From positions 682,001 through 746,000 of the forward strand of contig NZ_BMCU01000003.1 in assembly GCF_014635345.1 (NCBI RefSeq): a DNA stretch of 64,000 nt, written 5' to 3'. Position 1 is the stretch's first letter. Each line of letters opens with the position of its first letter. This stretch comes from Rhodococcoides trifolii (GTDB lineage: Bacteria; Actinomycetota; Actinomycetes; Mycobacteriales; Mycobacteriaceae). Both the position numbers and the translations under genes were made by a program. The notes below the pieces were generated by a model. That model did no database searches, was not told where the DNA came from, and saw nothing but the letters and a program-made list of their open reading frames with translations. Below, one piece after another: positions 1 to 8,695 of the stretch.

Positions 1-617
1 ATGTAGACGACTGCCACTCCGGCGGCGGCCACACTGCGGACACGATCGAACAGCAGGTCGACCTTGTCCTGAACGAGAGGCGCGGTCGGCTCGTCGAGAA
101 TGAGCACCTTGGTGTCCGTGGCAAGGGCTTTGGCGATCTCGATCAGCTGACGCTCGGCGATCGGCAAGTCGCCGCACTTCGTGTCCGGATGCACTGCGCA
201 CCCCACGGCAGCCAACTTCTCGCTCACCCAGGGACCTATCTGGAACACGGACGGTCGAAGACTGCGGGGAATCGCGAGGACCATGTTCTCCGCGACCGTC
301 AGATCCGGCAGCAGCGCCGGGGTCTGATGCACGATCGAGATCCCCAGCTCGAGTGCTTGGGCCGGCGTCAGTCCGGTGTGCTCGACACCGTCGACGCTGA
401 CCGAACCTGTTGTGGGGGTCAATGTTCCGGAGATGATCGACATCAACGTGGACTTGCCGGCGCCGTTCTCTCCGAGCAGGGCGTGAACCTGGCCAGGTAC
501 CACGTCGATGTCGACGCCGGACAGAGCGGTGACGGGTCCGAAGGTCATGCCGATTCCGCGCACCTGCAGGTACGGGGTCGCGAGAGCGGCGGCGTTCGGC
601 TGAATGGTGTCGGTCAC
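1..617 (-). CDS. Sugar-type (CUT2) ABC importer, ATP-binding subunit, C-terminus beyond window
   Basis: ATP-binding subunit of a ribose-class ABC importer. Only about 205 N-terminal codons are in the window because the gene runs off the left edge. Read leftwards from a GTG at 617, the first cassette shows Walker A (GENGAGKST, residues 49-57), a Q-loop in IVHQTP, a signature region LPIAERQLIEIAKAL and Walker B in LILDEPTA. CUT2 ATPases normally carry two fused cassettes, so the second should lie outside. The GTG overlaps the TGA of the binding-protein gene (GTGA), so the two are translationally coupled. Gene order is permease, binding protein, ATPase. The substrate is unknown; the divergent hydroxyquinol genes suggest an aromatic compound or glycoside (inference). 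Confidence 0.9.
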   Translation of the reverse strand, partial: MTDTIQPNAAALATPYLQVRGIGMTFGPVTALSGVDIDVVPGQVHALLGENGAGKSTLMSIISGTLTPTTGSVSVDGVEHTGLTPAQALELGISIVHQTPALLPDLTVAENMVLAIPRSLRPSVFQIGPWVSEKLAAVGCAVHPDTKCGDLPIAERQLIEIAKALATDTKVLILDEPTAPLVQDKVDLLFDRVRSVAAAGVAVVY

Positions 618-1699
618 TGGAGAACCTCTCCGATGCGTTGCGGGTCGAGTGAGCTGGAGAGCAGTGCATCCTCGGGAAGGTCCGGATTGCACTTGGGTAC
701 GGACGGAGTCCCGCTGATCGAGTCCTCGAACGCAACGGGAACGTCGACCTTCGATTCGGGCGCGACGCCACCGGTTGCCTCGGCTACGACGTGCTGCACG
801 GCCAGCCGGACCATGTAGGTCTGCGACGTGACCGTCAACAACTGGAATCCCGGGTTCGCGGCCTTCAATTGCTCGTATTGGCAGGACAATCCGTTGACAT
901 CCGCCGATGCGATCAGCGGCAACGGTCGGCCGGCCTGCTGGAATGCCGTCAGAATGCTGGTCGCGGCGAAGTCCGTCAGTACCGCGTCGATCTGCGGGAA
1001 ACGCGAGAGCATGGTGGACGTCGCCTGCTGAGTTTCGGCGGGTGTCCAGTTGGTCACGGTGAACGGTTGGTCCCCGATCAGCTTGATTCCCGGGTGATCG
1101 ACCAACACTTCCTGCAGGCCTTGGTATTCCGCCAGGTCTTGGGAGTTCGCGGGTGGTCCGCCGAGAAAGAGCACGTTGCCCTCACCGTTCGGCAGCGACT
1201 TCACGAGCCATTCGCCGTAGATACGGCCGAGCGCGACGAAATCGGCTGCGACGAACGTGGTGTACTCCGACCCTTCTGCGCCACCGGGCGAGACGCGGTA
1301 CGGCACGACGTCGACGCCGGCTTTGTACTCGTAGCGCAGAGCCGGCAGCACCGCCTTGCCGGAATCGGGAAAGACGAGCATGCCGTCCACGCCTTGGGCG
1401 CCGAGGCTCTTGATGTCGGCGATCGCCTTCTGCGTGTCACCCTGCGCGTCGGTGGTGATGAAGTCCGTGACCGACGAGCACTTCGCCAGCTCCTCCTTCA
1501 GTTCCTCCAAATTGGTTCGCTTCCAACTGTTTCCACCACTTCCGTCGGCGAATCCGATGACGGCCTGATCGGGACCGCACCAATCCGGTCGTGGTTCGTC
1601 GGCGGACACGGTGTCGAAACCACCGACCGAGCAACCCGCGAGCATGGACGCGGCGCAGAGCAGGGTCAACGCCCGAGTCCGATATGTGGTTCGTGTCAT
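614..1699 (-). CDS. ABC importer substrate-binding lipoprotein (periplasmic-binding-protein type 1, sugar class)
   Basis: Solute receptor of the same CUT2-type importer, 361 residues. The start is the ATG at 1699 because it gives a short positive N-terminus, a hydrophobic stretch and a lipobox (MLAGC, Cys23), with AGGACA upstream; in-frame starts further upstream would bury the signal peptide. The mature part has the type-1 binding-protein layout: an early GFADGSGGNSWKRTN segment, DAQGDTQKAIADIKSL, GVDGMLVFPDSG and a late VLTDFAATSILTAFQQAG segment, as in ribose and xylose receptors. It probably works as a surface-anchored lipoprotein. It begins 49 bases after the permease stop and its TGA overlaps the ATPase start. 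The ligand cannot be read from sequence. Confidence 0.88.
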   Translation of the reverse strand: MTRTTYRTRALTLLCAASMLAGCSVGGFDTVSADEPRPDWCGPDQAVIGFADGSGGNSWKRTNLEELKEELAKCSSVTDFITTDAQGDTQKAIADIKSLGAQGVDGMLVFPDSGKAVLPALRYEYKAGVDVVPYRVSPGGAEGSEYTTFVAADFVALGRIYGEWLVKSLPNGEGNVLFLGGPPANSQDLAEYQGLQEVLVDHPGIKLIGDQPFTVTNWTPAETQQATSTMLSRFPQIDAVLTDFAATSILTAFQQAGRPLPLIASADVNGLSCQYEQLKAANPGFQLLTVTSQTYMVRLAVQHVVAEATGGVAPESKVDVPVAFEDSISGTPSVPKCNPDLPEDALLSSSLDPQRIGEVLQ

Positions 1700-1748
1700 T
1701 CGCTGTGTCCTGAACGTCGGGTAATGGATGGATTCCTCGTCCGGTGTG

Positions 1749-2792
1749 TCATTCGGTCGGCACCAGCTCACGCGATTTTTCGATGGTGCGGCGCCTGCGT
1801 GTGGCCCCCGGCCGGAGACCGCTGTGGAATGCGACGCCGAGGCCGAGCGCGAGCGCCTGGATGACGATCTGCCATCCGTAGCTGAGGCCGAGAGTCGATG
1901 CGAGACGGTCGACTTGAGTGAAGAACAGGGCAGCGATCAGCGAAGCCAGCACGCTGCCCTTACCGCCCAGGAGCGATGTCCCACCCAGGACCACTGCGGC
2001 CACCGACGGGAGAAGATACGTGTTTCCCTCATTGATTCCCGGGGTGTTGACAATGCCGGTCAGGAGAATTCCGGCAATGGCGTAGAGCACCGCGGCACCT
2101 GAGTACGCGGTGAGCGTGTAGCCCAGGGGCCGGATGCCGGCCGCGGTGGCCACGCGGGGACTGGCTCCGACCGCTTCGAACTTTCGTCCGGCGGGAGAGA
2201 GTCGGACGAAAAGGCCCACGACGACGGTCAGGACCACGGCGACGATCACCGTGACGGGCACACCGGCGAAGGACGACCCGATGATGTTCGACAACCCCGC
2301 CGGCGTGCGGCGGGCGGCTCCACTGGACACCGCCCAGGTGGTACCGATGAGGAGTGCATTGACACCCAGCGTCGCCACGATGGGCGCCACATCGAACCGG
2401 GCAACCACGAACCCGGACACCGCGCCGGCTGCCGCCGAGATAAGCAGCGCGGCAACGAGAGCCAGGAAGATCGCCCCCGGGGTCCCACTGCTTGCCAGCT
2501 TGGTGACCACGACAACGGACAGTGAGAAGACACCCGGGACCGACAGGTCGATGCCGCCTTGCTGCACGACGAGCGTTTGTCCGATCGCGACGACGGCCAG
2601 AATTGCGGCAAATGGGAGCATCGCCGAAATCGCTCCGCCGCTGACACTTTGAGGCGCCACGATCGCGCTGATCACGAACAGCGCCACGGTGGCGATTCCG
2701 ATGGCGACCGCGCCCCGCGCGCGCCCGCTCATCATGGTGCGAAGTGCGCCCGCGGGGGGTGAACCAGTGCCCGACTGACCGTCTGTTGCCAC
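1749..2792 (-). CDS. Sugar-type ABC importer permease (RbsC family)
   Basis: Membrane subunit of the importer, 347 residues, first gene of the operon. A GTG start at 2792 is preceded by GGAGAA. The protein is mostly hydrophobic helices and contains the family hallmarks VQQGGIDLSVPG near residue 85 and VVLGGTSLLGGKGS near residue 280, typical of BPD_transp_2 permeases such as RbsC. The N-terminal 25 residues are polar and cytoplasmic. RbsC-type permeases work as homodimers, consistent with a single permease gene. Transcription probably starts in the intergenic region shared with the divergent hydroxyquinol genes. Confidence 0.9.
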   Translation of the reverse strand: MATDGQSGTGSPPAGALRTMMSGRARGAVAIGIATVALFVISAIVAPQSVSGGAISAMLPFAAILAVVAIGQTLVVQQGGIDLSVPGVFSLSVVVVTKLASSGTPGAIFLALVAALLISAAAGAVSGFVVARFDVAPIVATLGVNALLIGTTWAVSSGAARRTPAGLSNIIGSSFAGVPVTVIVAVVLTVVVGLFVRLSPAGRKFEAVGASPRVATAAGIRPLGYTLTAYSGAAVLYAIAGILLTGIVNTPGINEGNTYLLPSVAAVVLGGTSLLGGKGSVLASLIAALFFTQVDRLASTLGLSYGWQIVIQALALGLGVAFHSGLRPGATRRRRTIEKSRELVPTE

Positions 2793-2882
2793 GAGAATTC
2801 TCCGTTGATCGCGCGAAAGGGGTGAATGACGCCTATGCGGTTGACACGCATGTGCAGTAAGACCGCATGCTGTCCTGTCCTG

Positions 2883-2912
2883 ATTGAACTGTGCGGTGTG
2901 TCACTTTGTCAA
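2883..2912 (-). promoter_or_regulatory. Putative promoter of the ABC importer operon
   Basis: On the minus strand TTGACA (plus positions 2907-2912) is followed after 18 bases by TTCAAT (2883-2888), an acceptable -35/-10 pair about 90 bases before the permease start. The -35 lies in a TGTCA-N3-TGTCA direct repeat (2899-2911), resembling the TGACA pair at the opposite promoter. A shared regulator binding both is possible (inference). The whole gene-free stretch 2793-3127 (335 bases) otherwise shows only these two divergent promoters. Confidence 0.45.
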
Positions 2913-3049
2913 GGAGCCCAAACCTACAACACATCATCAGAACCGAGATGGCAGCTGAACAGCAGGTTTGATCCGCCGAGCCACATCGATGAGCCGCAGG
3001 TCACAGGGTCGAGGGCGCCTGAAGCCAAATCTCAGGTGTTCTGTGACAG

Positions 3050-3078
3050 TTGACACTCGTCGTTCGGCTCCATACCGT
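3050..3078 (+). promoter_or_regulatory. Putative sigma-A promoter of the hydroxyquinol operon
   Basis: TTGACA (3050-3055), a 17-base spacer and TACCGT (3073-3078) form a near-consensus actinobacterial housekeeping promoter, 50 bases ahead of the first gene. The -35 is part of a TGACA-N2-TGACA repeat (3044-3055) that echoes the TGTCA repeat at the divergent promoter, a possible binding site for a common regulator whose gene is not in the window. Confidence 0.55.
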
Positions 3079-3127
3079 CGACACCACCGGCGCGCGTACG
3101 GCCGATCGACTCACCTCAGGAGAACCC

Positions 3128-3529
3128 ATGACAGAACCACAGGTACTCGACGTCGACGCAATCAAAGCGGAGATCCTCGACCTCGAGACGAAGCGCTACC
3201 AGGCAGTGGTCGACGGTGACCTCGACGCGTTCCGCAGCTTCTGTCACCCGAACCTCGTCTACACGCACTCGGACGGCAGTCGCGACACGGTCGCGTCGTA
3301 CGTGAACAAGGTCGAAACAGGCTTCTACGTCTACCACCGCATCGATCACCCCACCGAGGACGTTCTGGTGGCGGGCGACACGGCCGTCGTGGTCGGAGAA
3401 ATGAATGCGAGCATCACGGCGAACGGCAAGGACAAGGAGTTGGTGAACAATTCCATCGCCGTCTGGGTTCGCGAGAACGGCACCTGGCTACTGCTGGCGT
3501 ACCAACCGACGCCTCGCCCGGCGTCCTGA
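3128..3529 (+). CDS. NTF2-like (SnoaL/DUF4440-type) protein
   Basis: A 133-residue protein of the NTF2-like alpha+beta cone-barrel class. It begins with a helix containing EILDLETKRYQAVVDGDLDAF, continues with FCHPNLVYTHSDG, and ends in a strand-rich half with AVWVRENGTWLLLAYQPT, the usual last beta-hairpin of the DUF4440/SnoaL group. The ATG at 3128 is preceded by AGGAGA; an earlier in-frame start would overlap the promoter. It is the first gene of the operon with maleylacetate reductase and hydroxyquinol dioxygenase, so it may act on a pathway intermediate (isomerase or hydrolase) or be a small binding protein. The family does not fix the reaction. Confidence 0.8.
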   Translation: MTEPQVLDVDAIKAEILDLETKRYQAVVDGDLDAFRSFCHPNLVYTHSDGSRDTVASYVNKVETGFYVYHRIDHPTEDVLVAGDTAVVVGEMNASITANGKDKELVNNSIAVWVRENGTWLLLAYQPTPRPAS

Positions 3530-3562
3530 CCGTCTTTCACGCACATCATCGAGGAGGCTTCC

Positions 3563-4636
3563 GTGCTCGAATTCGACCACGACACATTGGCGCAGCGCGT
3601 CCTGTTCGGCGCGGGTAAAGCCGCCTCCAATCTGGCTGCGGAGGTCGAGCGACTCGGCGCGGACTCGGTGATGGTGATCGCGGGCCCCGCCGAAAGCAAC
3701 CTCGCTGACGCAGTGACCCGTGAGATCACCCCTCGCCTGCGGTATTCCGATGTAGCGCCGCATGTTCCGGTCGAGATAGCCGAGAAGGCCCGCGCCGCTG
3801 CGCTCGAACACGACATCGACCTCGTGGTCAGCATCGGTGGCGGATCGACGACAGGCTTGGCTAAAGCGATAGCGCTCACCACCGGTATCCCCATCGTGGC
3901 CGTTCCCACGACGTACGCCGGCTCCGAGGCGACGAACGTGTGGGGTATGACCGAGGCGTCCCGTAAGACGACCGGGGTCGACGCACGAGTGCTGCCCACC
4001 ACCGTCATCTACGACGTGTTGTCTCTCCTCACGCTCCCCGTGGAGCTCAGCGTCGCGTCCGGCCTCAATGCGCTGGCGCACTCCGTCGACTCGATGTGGG
4101 CACCCCGAGCGGATCCGATCAACTCCACTCTTGCCGTCGAGGCCATCACGGCACTCTCCGGTGGACTGCGTGAGATAAAGAGCGACTCGGCAAGCCAGGC
4201 CGGACACGAGCAAACCCTGTACGGGGCGTACCTGTCGGCGGTCGCTTTCGCGTCGGCCGGCTCGGGTTTGCACCACAAGATCTGCCACGTTCTCGGCGGC
4301 GCGTACAACCTGCCGCACGCGCAGACCCATGCCGTCGTCCTGCAGTACGTACTCGAATACAACGGACCCTTCGCGCCCGACGCGGAACAGCGCATTGCCA
4401 CCGCGTTCGCGGCGGACACCGCAGTCGGTGGCCTGTCGGCTCTGCGAGCCGACCTCGATGCACCACGAGCCCTCCGGGACTACGGGCTGAAGGAATCGGA
4501 CCTCCCCGAGGCCGCCTCACTGATCCTGGCGGCGGTGCCGGCGTCGAATCCCCGCCCGGTGACGATCGGATCCCTCACTTCCCTTCTTCACGATGCCTGG
4601 GCAGGGTCGACTTCCGGATCGGAGAACAGCCGATGA
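3563..4636 (+). CDS. Maleylacetate reductase
   Basis: Group III iron-type alcohol dehydrogenase, 357 residues. Maleylacetate reductases convert maleylacetate to 3-oxoadipate with NAD(P)H at the end of hydroxyquinol and chlorocatechol routes. Seen here are the cofactor-binding [14 protein letters not shown] segment near residue 93, [39 protein letters not shown] and a C-terminal [20 protein letters not shown], which match maleylacetate reductases better than ordinary alcohol dehydrogenases. The start is GTG with GAGGAGG eight bases upstream. Its stop overlaps the next ATG (ATGA), tying it to the ring-cleavage dioxygenase that makes its substrate. Confidence 0.93.
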   Translation: MLEFDHDTLAQRVLFGAGKAASNLAAEVERLGADSVMVIAGPAESNLADAVTREITPRLRYSDVAPHVPVEIAEKARAAALEHDIDLVVSIGGGSTTGLAKAIALTTGIPIVAVPTTYAGSEATNVWGMTEASRKTTGVDARVLPTTVIYDVLSLLTLPVELSVASGLNALAHSVDSMWAPRADPINSTLAVEAITALSGGLREIKSDSASQAGHEQTLYGAYLSAVAFASAGSGLHHKICHVLGGAYNLPHAQTHAVVLQYVLEYNGPFAPDAEQRIATAFAADTAVGGLSALRADLDAPRALRDYGLKESDLPEAASLILAAVPASNPRPVTIGSLTSLLHDAWAGSTSGSENSR

Positions 4637-5517
4637 CCGCCGTGCACGACGAGCAGTCTTCACGGGAACGCGAGCTGACCGACAAGGTCGTGGCCAGTTT
4701 CGCCGGAGCGCCCGATCCCCGACTTCGTCATGTTCTCGGCTCCCTGACCGAACATCTGCACGCCTTCATACGCGACGTGCGCCTGACGCAGGAAGAGTGG
4801 AATACCGCAATCGAGTTCTTGACCGAGGTCGGGCACATCACCGACGACAAGCGCCAGGAATTCATCCTGCTGTCCGACGTGTTCGGGGCCTCGATGCAGA
4901 CCGTGACCGTCAACAACGAGGCGATCGCGGGCGAAACCGAGTCGACAGTGTTCGGCCCGTTCTTCGTCGACGATGCACCCGCCGTCCCCCTCGGCGGCGA
5001 CATCTCCGGTGGCGCTCCGGGACAACCGTGTTGGGTCGAGGGATCGGTGACCGACGTCGACGGTAACCCGATACCGAACGCACGAATCGACGTGTGGGAG
5101 GCAGACGACGACGGGTTCTACGACGTTCAGTACCCGGACGGCCGTGTGGCTGCCCGTGGACATCTGTTCTCCGACGAAGCAGGTCGGTTCCGTTTCTGGG
5201 GGCTCACACCCACGCCCTATCCCATTCCGTTCGACGGGCCGGTGGGTCGGATGCTGGACGCTGTCGGGCGTTCCCCCATGCGCGCGTCGCACCTGCATTT
5301 CATGGTGGCCGCGGCGGACAAGCGAACGCTGATCACTCACATCTTCGTCCGCGGGGACGAATTGCTCGACCGCGATTCGGTTTTCGGGGTGAAGGATTCT
5401 CTGGTCAAGGACTTCGTCGAGCAGCCGTCCGACACCCCTACACCGGACGGGCGAGATATCGGCGGTCGAGAGTGGTCGCGGGTTCGATTCGACATCGTTC
5501 TGGCTCCCGCACAGTAA
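4633..5517 (+). CDS. Hydroxyquinol 1,2-dioxygenase (intradiol)
   Basis: Non-haem Fe(III) intradiol dioxygenase, 294 residues, which opens hydroxyquinol (1,2,4-trihydroxybenzene) to maleylacetate. The N-terminal helical dimerisation domain (about 10-100) is followed by the catalytic beta-sandwich. The Fe ligands can be placed at Tyr163 (GFYDVQY), Tyr196 (TPYPIPF), His220 and His222 (SHLHF), with the spacing of hydroxyquinol and catechol 1,2-dioxygenases. Coupling to maleylacetate reductase favours hydroxyquinol over catechol. No monooxygenase that would supply hydroxyquinol, such as a resorcinol hydroxylase, is in view; it may lie left of the window beyond the importer. Confidence 0.92.
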   Translation: MTAVHDEQSSRERELTDKVVASFAGAPDPRLRHVLGSLTEHLHAFIRDVRLTQEEWNTAIEFLTEVGHITDDKRQEFILLSDVFGASMQTVTVNNEAIAGETESTVFGPFFVDDAPAVPLGGDISGGAPGQPCWVEGSVTDVDGNPIPNARIDVWEADDDGFYDVQYPDGRVAARGHLFSDEAGRFRFWGLTPTPYPIPFDGPVGRMLDAVGRSPMRASHLHFMVAAADKRTLITHIFVRGDELLDRDSVFGVKDSLVKDFVEQPSDTPTPDGRDIGGREWSRVRFDIVLAPAQ

Positions 5518-5707
5518 CCGGGACTGAACGAGGCAGCGCACACTCGGGCACGGTCGACCCCATATTAGAGCCGAAACGGTTGTCGCACAGACTGTTTGCG
5601 TCGTAGGAACCAGGGTAACCGAGCATCACGACCTGCTCGCATACTCGAGCCTACCCGCACCGTCACGCAGTTTCCTTCTCCGTCGACGGTGCACGAAGGA
5701 TACGAAC

Positions 5708-6718
5708 GTGAACGATTCGACCAACCTCACCGTGCTGGTCACTGGCGCCACCGGCAACCTCGGTACCAGCGTCGTCGATGCCCTCACCCGCAACCCGGGC
5801 GTCGCGAAGATCATCGGACTCTCCCGCCGAGCGCCGACTTGGCAACCCGCCAGGACGACATTCGTCGAAGCCGACATCGCGGAGGACGACCTGGTCTCCG
5901 CGTTCGCCGGTGTCGACGTCGTCATTCACCTTGCCTGGCAGTTCCAACCCACCTACGAGCCGTCTCGGACGTGGGACGTCAACGTTCTGGGCGCGCTGCG
6001 AGTCTTCGATGCTGCCGCGAAAGCGCAGGTGCCGTCTCTCGTCTACGCATCTTCGGTCGGAGCGTATGCTCCGGGCCCGAAAGATATTCCGGTGCAAGAG
6101 GATTGGCCGACACATGGCTGGCCCGGTGCCGCGTACACCCGTGAGAAGTCCTATCTCGAGCGCGCCCTCGACAGCTTCGAACTCGAGAATCCAGACATGC
6201 GCGTCGTGCGGTTGCGACCCGGATTCGTATTCAAACACGAAGCATCGACCGAGCAGCGGCGTTTGTTCGCGGGACCTTTCGTGCCACCGCAGATCGTGCG
6301 GCCGGCGTTCGTTCCGTTCGTGCCCTCGATGCCGGGTCTGGTGTTCCAGGCCGTGCATTCGGCCGACGTGGGAGAGGCGTTCTCGAAGGCAGCGACCACG
6401 AAAGCGCAGGGGGCCTTCAACATTGCCGCCGAGCCGCCGGTCACGGCACAGGTCCTCGCCGACGTTCTCGACGCCCGAGTGGTTCCGATACCCGTCTTCC
6501 CGGTCCGCGCACTTCTGGCGCTGCTGTGGAAGCTCCGTATCGTCCCCACGAGCCCGGACCTACTCGACGCTGTTCTCCGTATCCCCGTCATGGACACGAC
6601 GCGCGCACGGTCCGAGCTGGGCTGGGAGCCGCGTTACTCGTCGGCGGAAGCGCTGAGCGAATTCGTCCGCGGCATCAACGAGATCGGTGATGCTCCGACG
6701 CCACCCCTGTCGGCGTAG
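5708..6718 (+). CDS. NAD-dependent epimerase/dehydratase family protein (extended SDR)
   Basis: Extended short-chain dehydrogenase fold, 336 residues. The Rossmann motif VTGATGNLGTSV is at about residues 11-22, the active-site region has YASSVGAYAPG and the YxxxK pair appears as YTREK. The C-terminal half is that of nucleotide-sugar epimerases, but the substrate cannot be told. It starts at a GTG with GAAGGA about eight bases upstream. It stands alone, 190 bases after the hydroxyquinol dioxygenase, and ends 6 bases before the convergent small gene at 6725. The intergenic 5518-5707 shows no clear terminator. Confidence 0.8.
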   Translation: MNDSTNLTVLVTGATGNLGTSVVDALTRNPGVAKIIGLSRRAPTWQPARTTFVEADIAEDDLVSAFAGVDVVIHLAWQFQPTYEPSRTWDVNVLGALRVFDAAAKAQVPSLVYASSVGAYAPGPKDIPVQEDWPTHGWPGAAYTREKSYLERALDSFELENPDMRVVRLRPGFVFKHEASTEQRRLFAGPFVPPQIVRPAFVPFVPSMPGLVFQAVHSADVGEAFSKAATTKAQGAFNIAAEPPVTAQVLADVLDARVVPIPVFPVRALLALLWKLRIVPTSPDLLDAVLRIPVMDTTRARSELGWEPRYSSAEALSEFVRGINEIGDAPTPPLSA

Positions 6719-6724
6719 GGCAGC

Positions 6725-6871
6725 TCAGCTCGTCTCGTTGTCGTCGCCCGGATGCGGGACGTTGTTCTCGTCGACGTACGCGGTGGTGTCGGTGTCGACG
6801 TTCTGGTCGCGTGGGCCGTCGTTGCTGCCTGCGGACTCGACTGCGTCGGCTGCGTCGCTGGGCATGGTCAT
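6725..6871 (-). CDS. Small acidic hypothetical protein (48 aa)
   Basis: A 48-residue reading frame starting MTMPSDAADAVESAGSNDG and ending HPGDDNETS. The case for a real gene is the strong ribosome-binding site GAGGAGGAG about six bases before the ATG and the stop abutting the convergent SDR gene. The product has many Asp, Glu, Asn, Ser and Thr residues and no hydrophobic segment or cysteine, so it is probably soluble and disordered. It lies 75 bases after the end of the response-regulator gene on the same strand. I do not recognise a family. Confidence 0.55.
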   Translation of the reverse strand: MTMPSDAADAVESAGSNDGPRDQNVDTDTTAYVDENNVPHPGDDNETS

Positions 6872-6946
6872 GAAAACTCCTCCTCGTAGGAACGTGCGTG
6901 CTCGGGTCGGAATGCCCCGCCTTCCCCGACTTCAAGCGTGCCGGTT

Positions 6947-7552
6947 TCAGATCCAGCCGTGTCGGCGAGCGATCGCACACGCCTCGTGCCGATTTGCTGC
7001 TCCGAGTTTTGCGGCCGCAGCAGAGAGGTAGTTGCGAGTCGTACCAGCTGAGAGGTGCGCGCGCTGAGCAATTTCGGCGATGGACGCACCGTCTGCGGCG
7101 AATTCGAGAACGTCGGCCTCGCGGGGTGTCAGCGGGGAGTCACCGGCACCGATCGCCTCCGCCGCCAGAGCTGGATCCACGTACCGACCACCACCGTGGA
7201 CGGTGCGCACCACCTCGGCGAGGGTCGCGGCCGACGTCGTCTTGGGGAGGAATCCCCGTACTCCCGCCGCGAGCGACTTCTTCAGGTAGCCGGGGCGGCC
7301 ATGACTGGTGACGATGATGGATGCGCAGCCCGGCAGGGCCGACGCGATCTGCACAGCCGCCTCGATCCCGTCGATTCCGCCGAGCTGCAGGTCGAGAACG
7401 GCGACGTCGGGTGCGTGCTTGACCGCTTCGACGACCGCAGCTTCACCCGAGTCTGCTTGTGCGACGACGTCGATGTCGTCTTCGAGATCGAGCATCGTTG
7501 CCAATGCCGTTCGGATCAGGTTTTCGTCGTCTGCCAACAGAACTCTGATCAC
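6947..7552 (-). CDS. NarL/DesR-type response regulator
   Basis: Two-domain response regulator, 201 residues. The receiver domain has the acidic pair Asp8-Asp9, the phosphoacceptor Asp54 (VAVLDLQ) and the conserved Lys104 (GFLPK). A LuxR-type helix-turn-helix follows from about residue 140 (SPLTPREADVLEFAADG, then IAQRAHLSAGTTRNYLS). The GTG start overlaps the stop of the sensor-kinase gene (GTGA). As last gene of a five-gene operon with an ABC-2 exporter it probably activates that operon, perhaps through the palindrome at 10682-10695 (inference). Confidence 0.92.
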   Translation of the reverse strand: MIRVLLADDENLIRTALATMLDLEDDIDVVAQADSGEAAVVEAVKHAPDVAVLDLQLGGIDGIEAAVQIASALPGCASIIVTSHGRPGYLKKSLAAGVRGFLPKTTSAATLAEVVRTVHGGGRYVDPALAAEAIGAGDSPLTPREADVLEFAADGASIAEIAQRAHLSAGTTRNYLSAAAAKLGAANRHEACAIARRHGWI

Positions 7553-8670
7553 GTGTCTCTCCCGGTCCGAAAGGTTGCTGTGACGGAAAAGGTATCGGAG
7601 TTCGACTCCACGGTCAGCACCCCACCGACCGCCGCCAGCCGCTCGCGCAGCCCGCTGAGTCCGGTGCCGTCTCCCGTGGACTTCCCGAATGCCGGTTCAT
7701 CGTTGACGATGCGAATCGTGTTCACGTCGAACTCGATTCGGCAGAACGACGCACTCGAATGACGCAAGATGTTGGTCACTCCCTCTCGCACCACCCAGGC
7801 TGCCGGCTCGGCCACACGGTGGGGAACGGCAGAGACGTCCCCGATCAACTCTGTTCGAATCCCCGCGGCGGACAACAACGATCGAGCGCCCACCAGTTCG
7901 GAGGCCACGTCGACCGACCGGTATCCGCGCACCAGCTCGCGCGCCTCGCTCATCGATTCCTGTGCGAGCGCGCGGACTTCGTCCATCTGCGCCGCTGCTC
8001 GATCGTCACCGCGCCGGGCCAAGGTCGCGGCCAGTTCGCTCTTGACCGCAATGGCGGAGAGCGCGCGTCCCACCACGTCGTGGAGGTCGCGGGAGAAGCG
8101 CAGTCGCTCTTCGGCAACGGACAGGGCGCCGGCCGCATCGCGAGTGGCCTCGAGCTCGACCACCAAGCGCAGCAACCACATCGACAGCCGCACCGTGAAC
8201 GCCATGAGGACGATGAACATGCCGAGGAGGACGATCTGAACGGCCTCCGCGCCGAGAAGGCCGGCAATCACGACGACGACAACGGCCGCGGCCACTGCCC
8301 ACCGCAGTGTCACAAGCGCTGCAACCGCTGTGGTCATGAGAATCGACGTCCACAGAATGTTCTGGACACTGCCGAAGGCAACCATCACGGCACTCGCTGC
8401 GACGAGAACGACGAGCGGAGGTCGGCGGGAGCGACGGGATGGTCCGCCCATGCTCTCGGTGCGCTGCAGAATCACGGCAGCGGCGGCAGTACCCGCGAGT
8501 GCCGCCGCCGCTGTCACGGTGTTCTTCTCCGCGACCGATTGCGAGAGCATGGCCACGGCCAAACCCACCACGATCACCAGGAACGACTGCCGCGTGTAGA
8601 CGCGTACCTTGTCGACATCACTGCTGTCGTTCCAGCCGTGCATCGGGTTGAGGTAATCCCGCAGTCTCAT
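7549..8670 (-). CDS. DesK-type sensor histidine kinase
   Basis: Membrane histidine kinase of the HisKA_3 class, 373 residues. Several hydrophobic segments between about residues 28 and 170 form the sensor, with no extracytoplasmic domain of note, as in intramembrane-sensing kinases. The phosphorylated His197 sits in RFSRDLHDVVGRAL. The HATPase part shows AAWVVREGVTNILRHS and GTGLSGLRERL. It is followed directly by its cognate regulator (4-base overlap) and preceded by the ABC-2 permease gene after 25 bases. In known DesK-type systems next to such exporters the signal is often a membrane-active compound; here it is unknown. Confidence 0.92.
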   Translation of the reverse strand: MRLRDYLNPMHGWNDSSDVDKVRVYTRQSFLVIVVGLAVAMLSQSVAEKNTVTAAAALAGTAAAAVILQRTESMGGPSRRSRRPPLVVLVAASAVMVAFGSVQNILWTSILMTTAVAALVTLRWAVAAAVVVVVIAGLLGAEAVQIVLLGMFIVLMAFTVRLSMWLLRLVVELEATRDAAGALSVAEERLRFSRDLHDVVGRALSAIAVKSELAATLARRGDDRAAAQMDEVRALAQESMSEARELVRGYRSVDVASELVGARSLLSAAGIRTELIGDVSAVPHRVAEPAAWVVREGVTNILRHSSASFCRIEFDVNTIRIVNDEPAFGKSTGDGTGLSGLRERLAAVGGVLTVESNSDTFSVTATFRTGRDT

Positions 8671-8695
8671 ACGCTGCAGCCTTGCAGACGTACGG

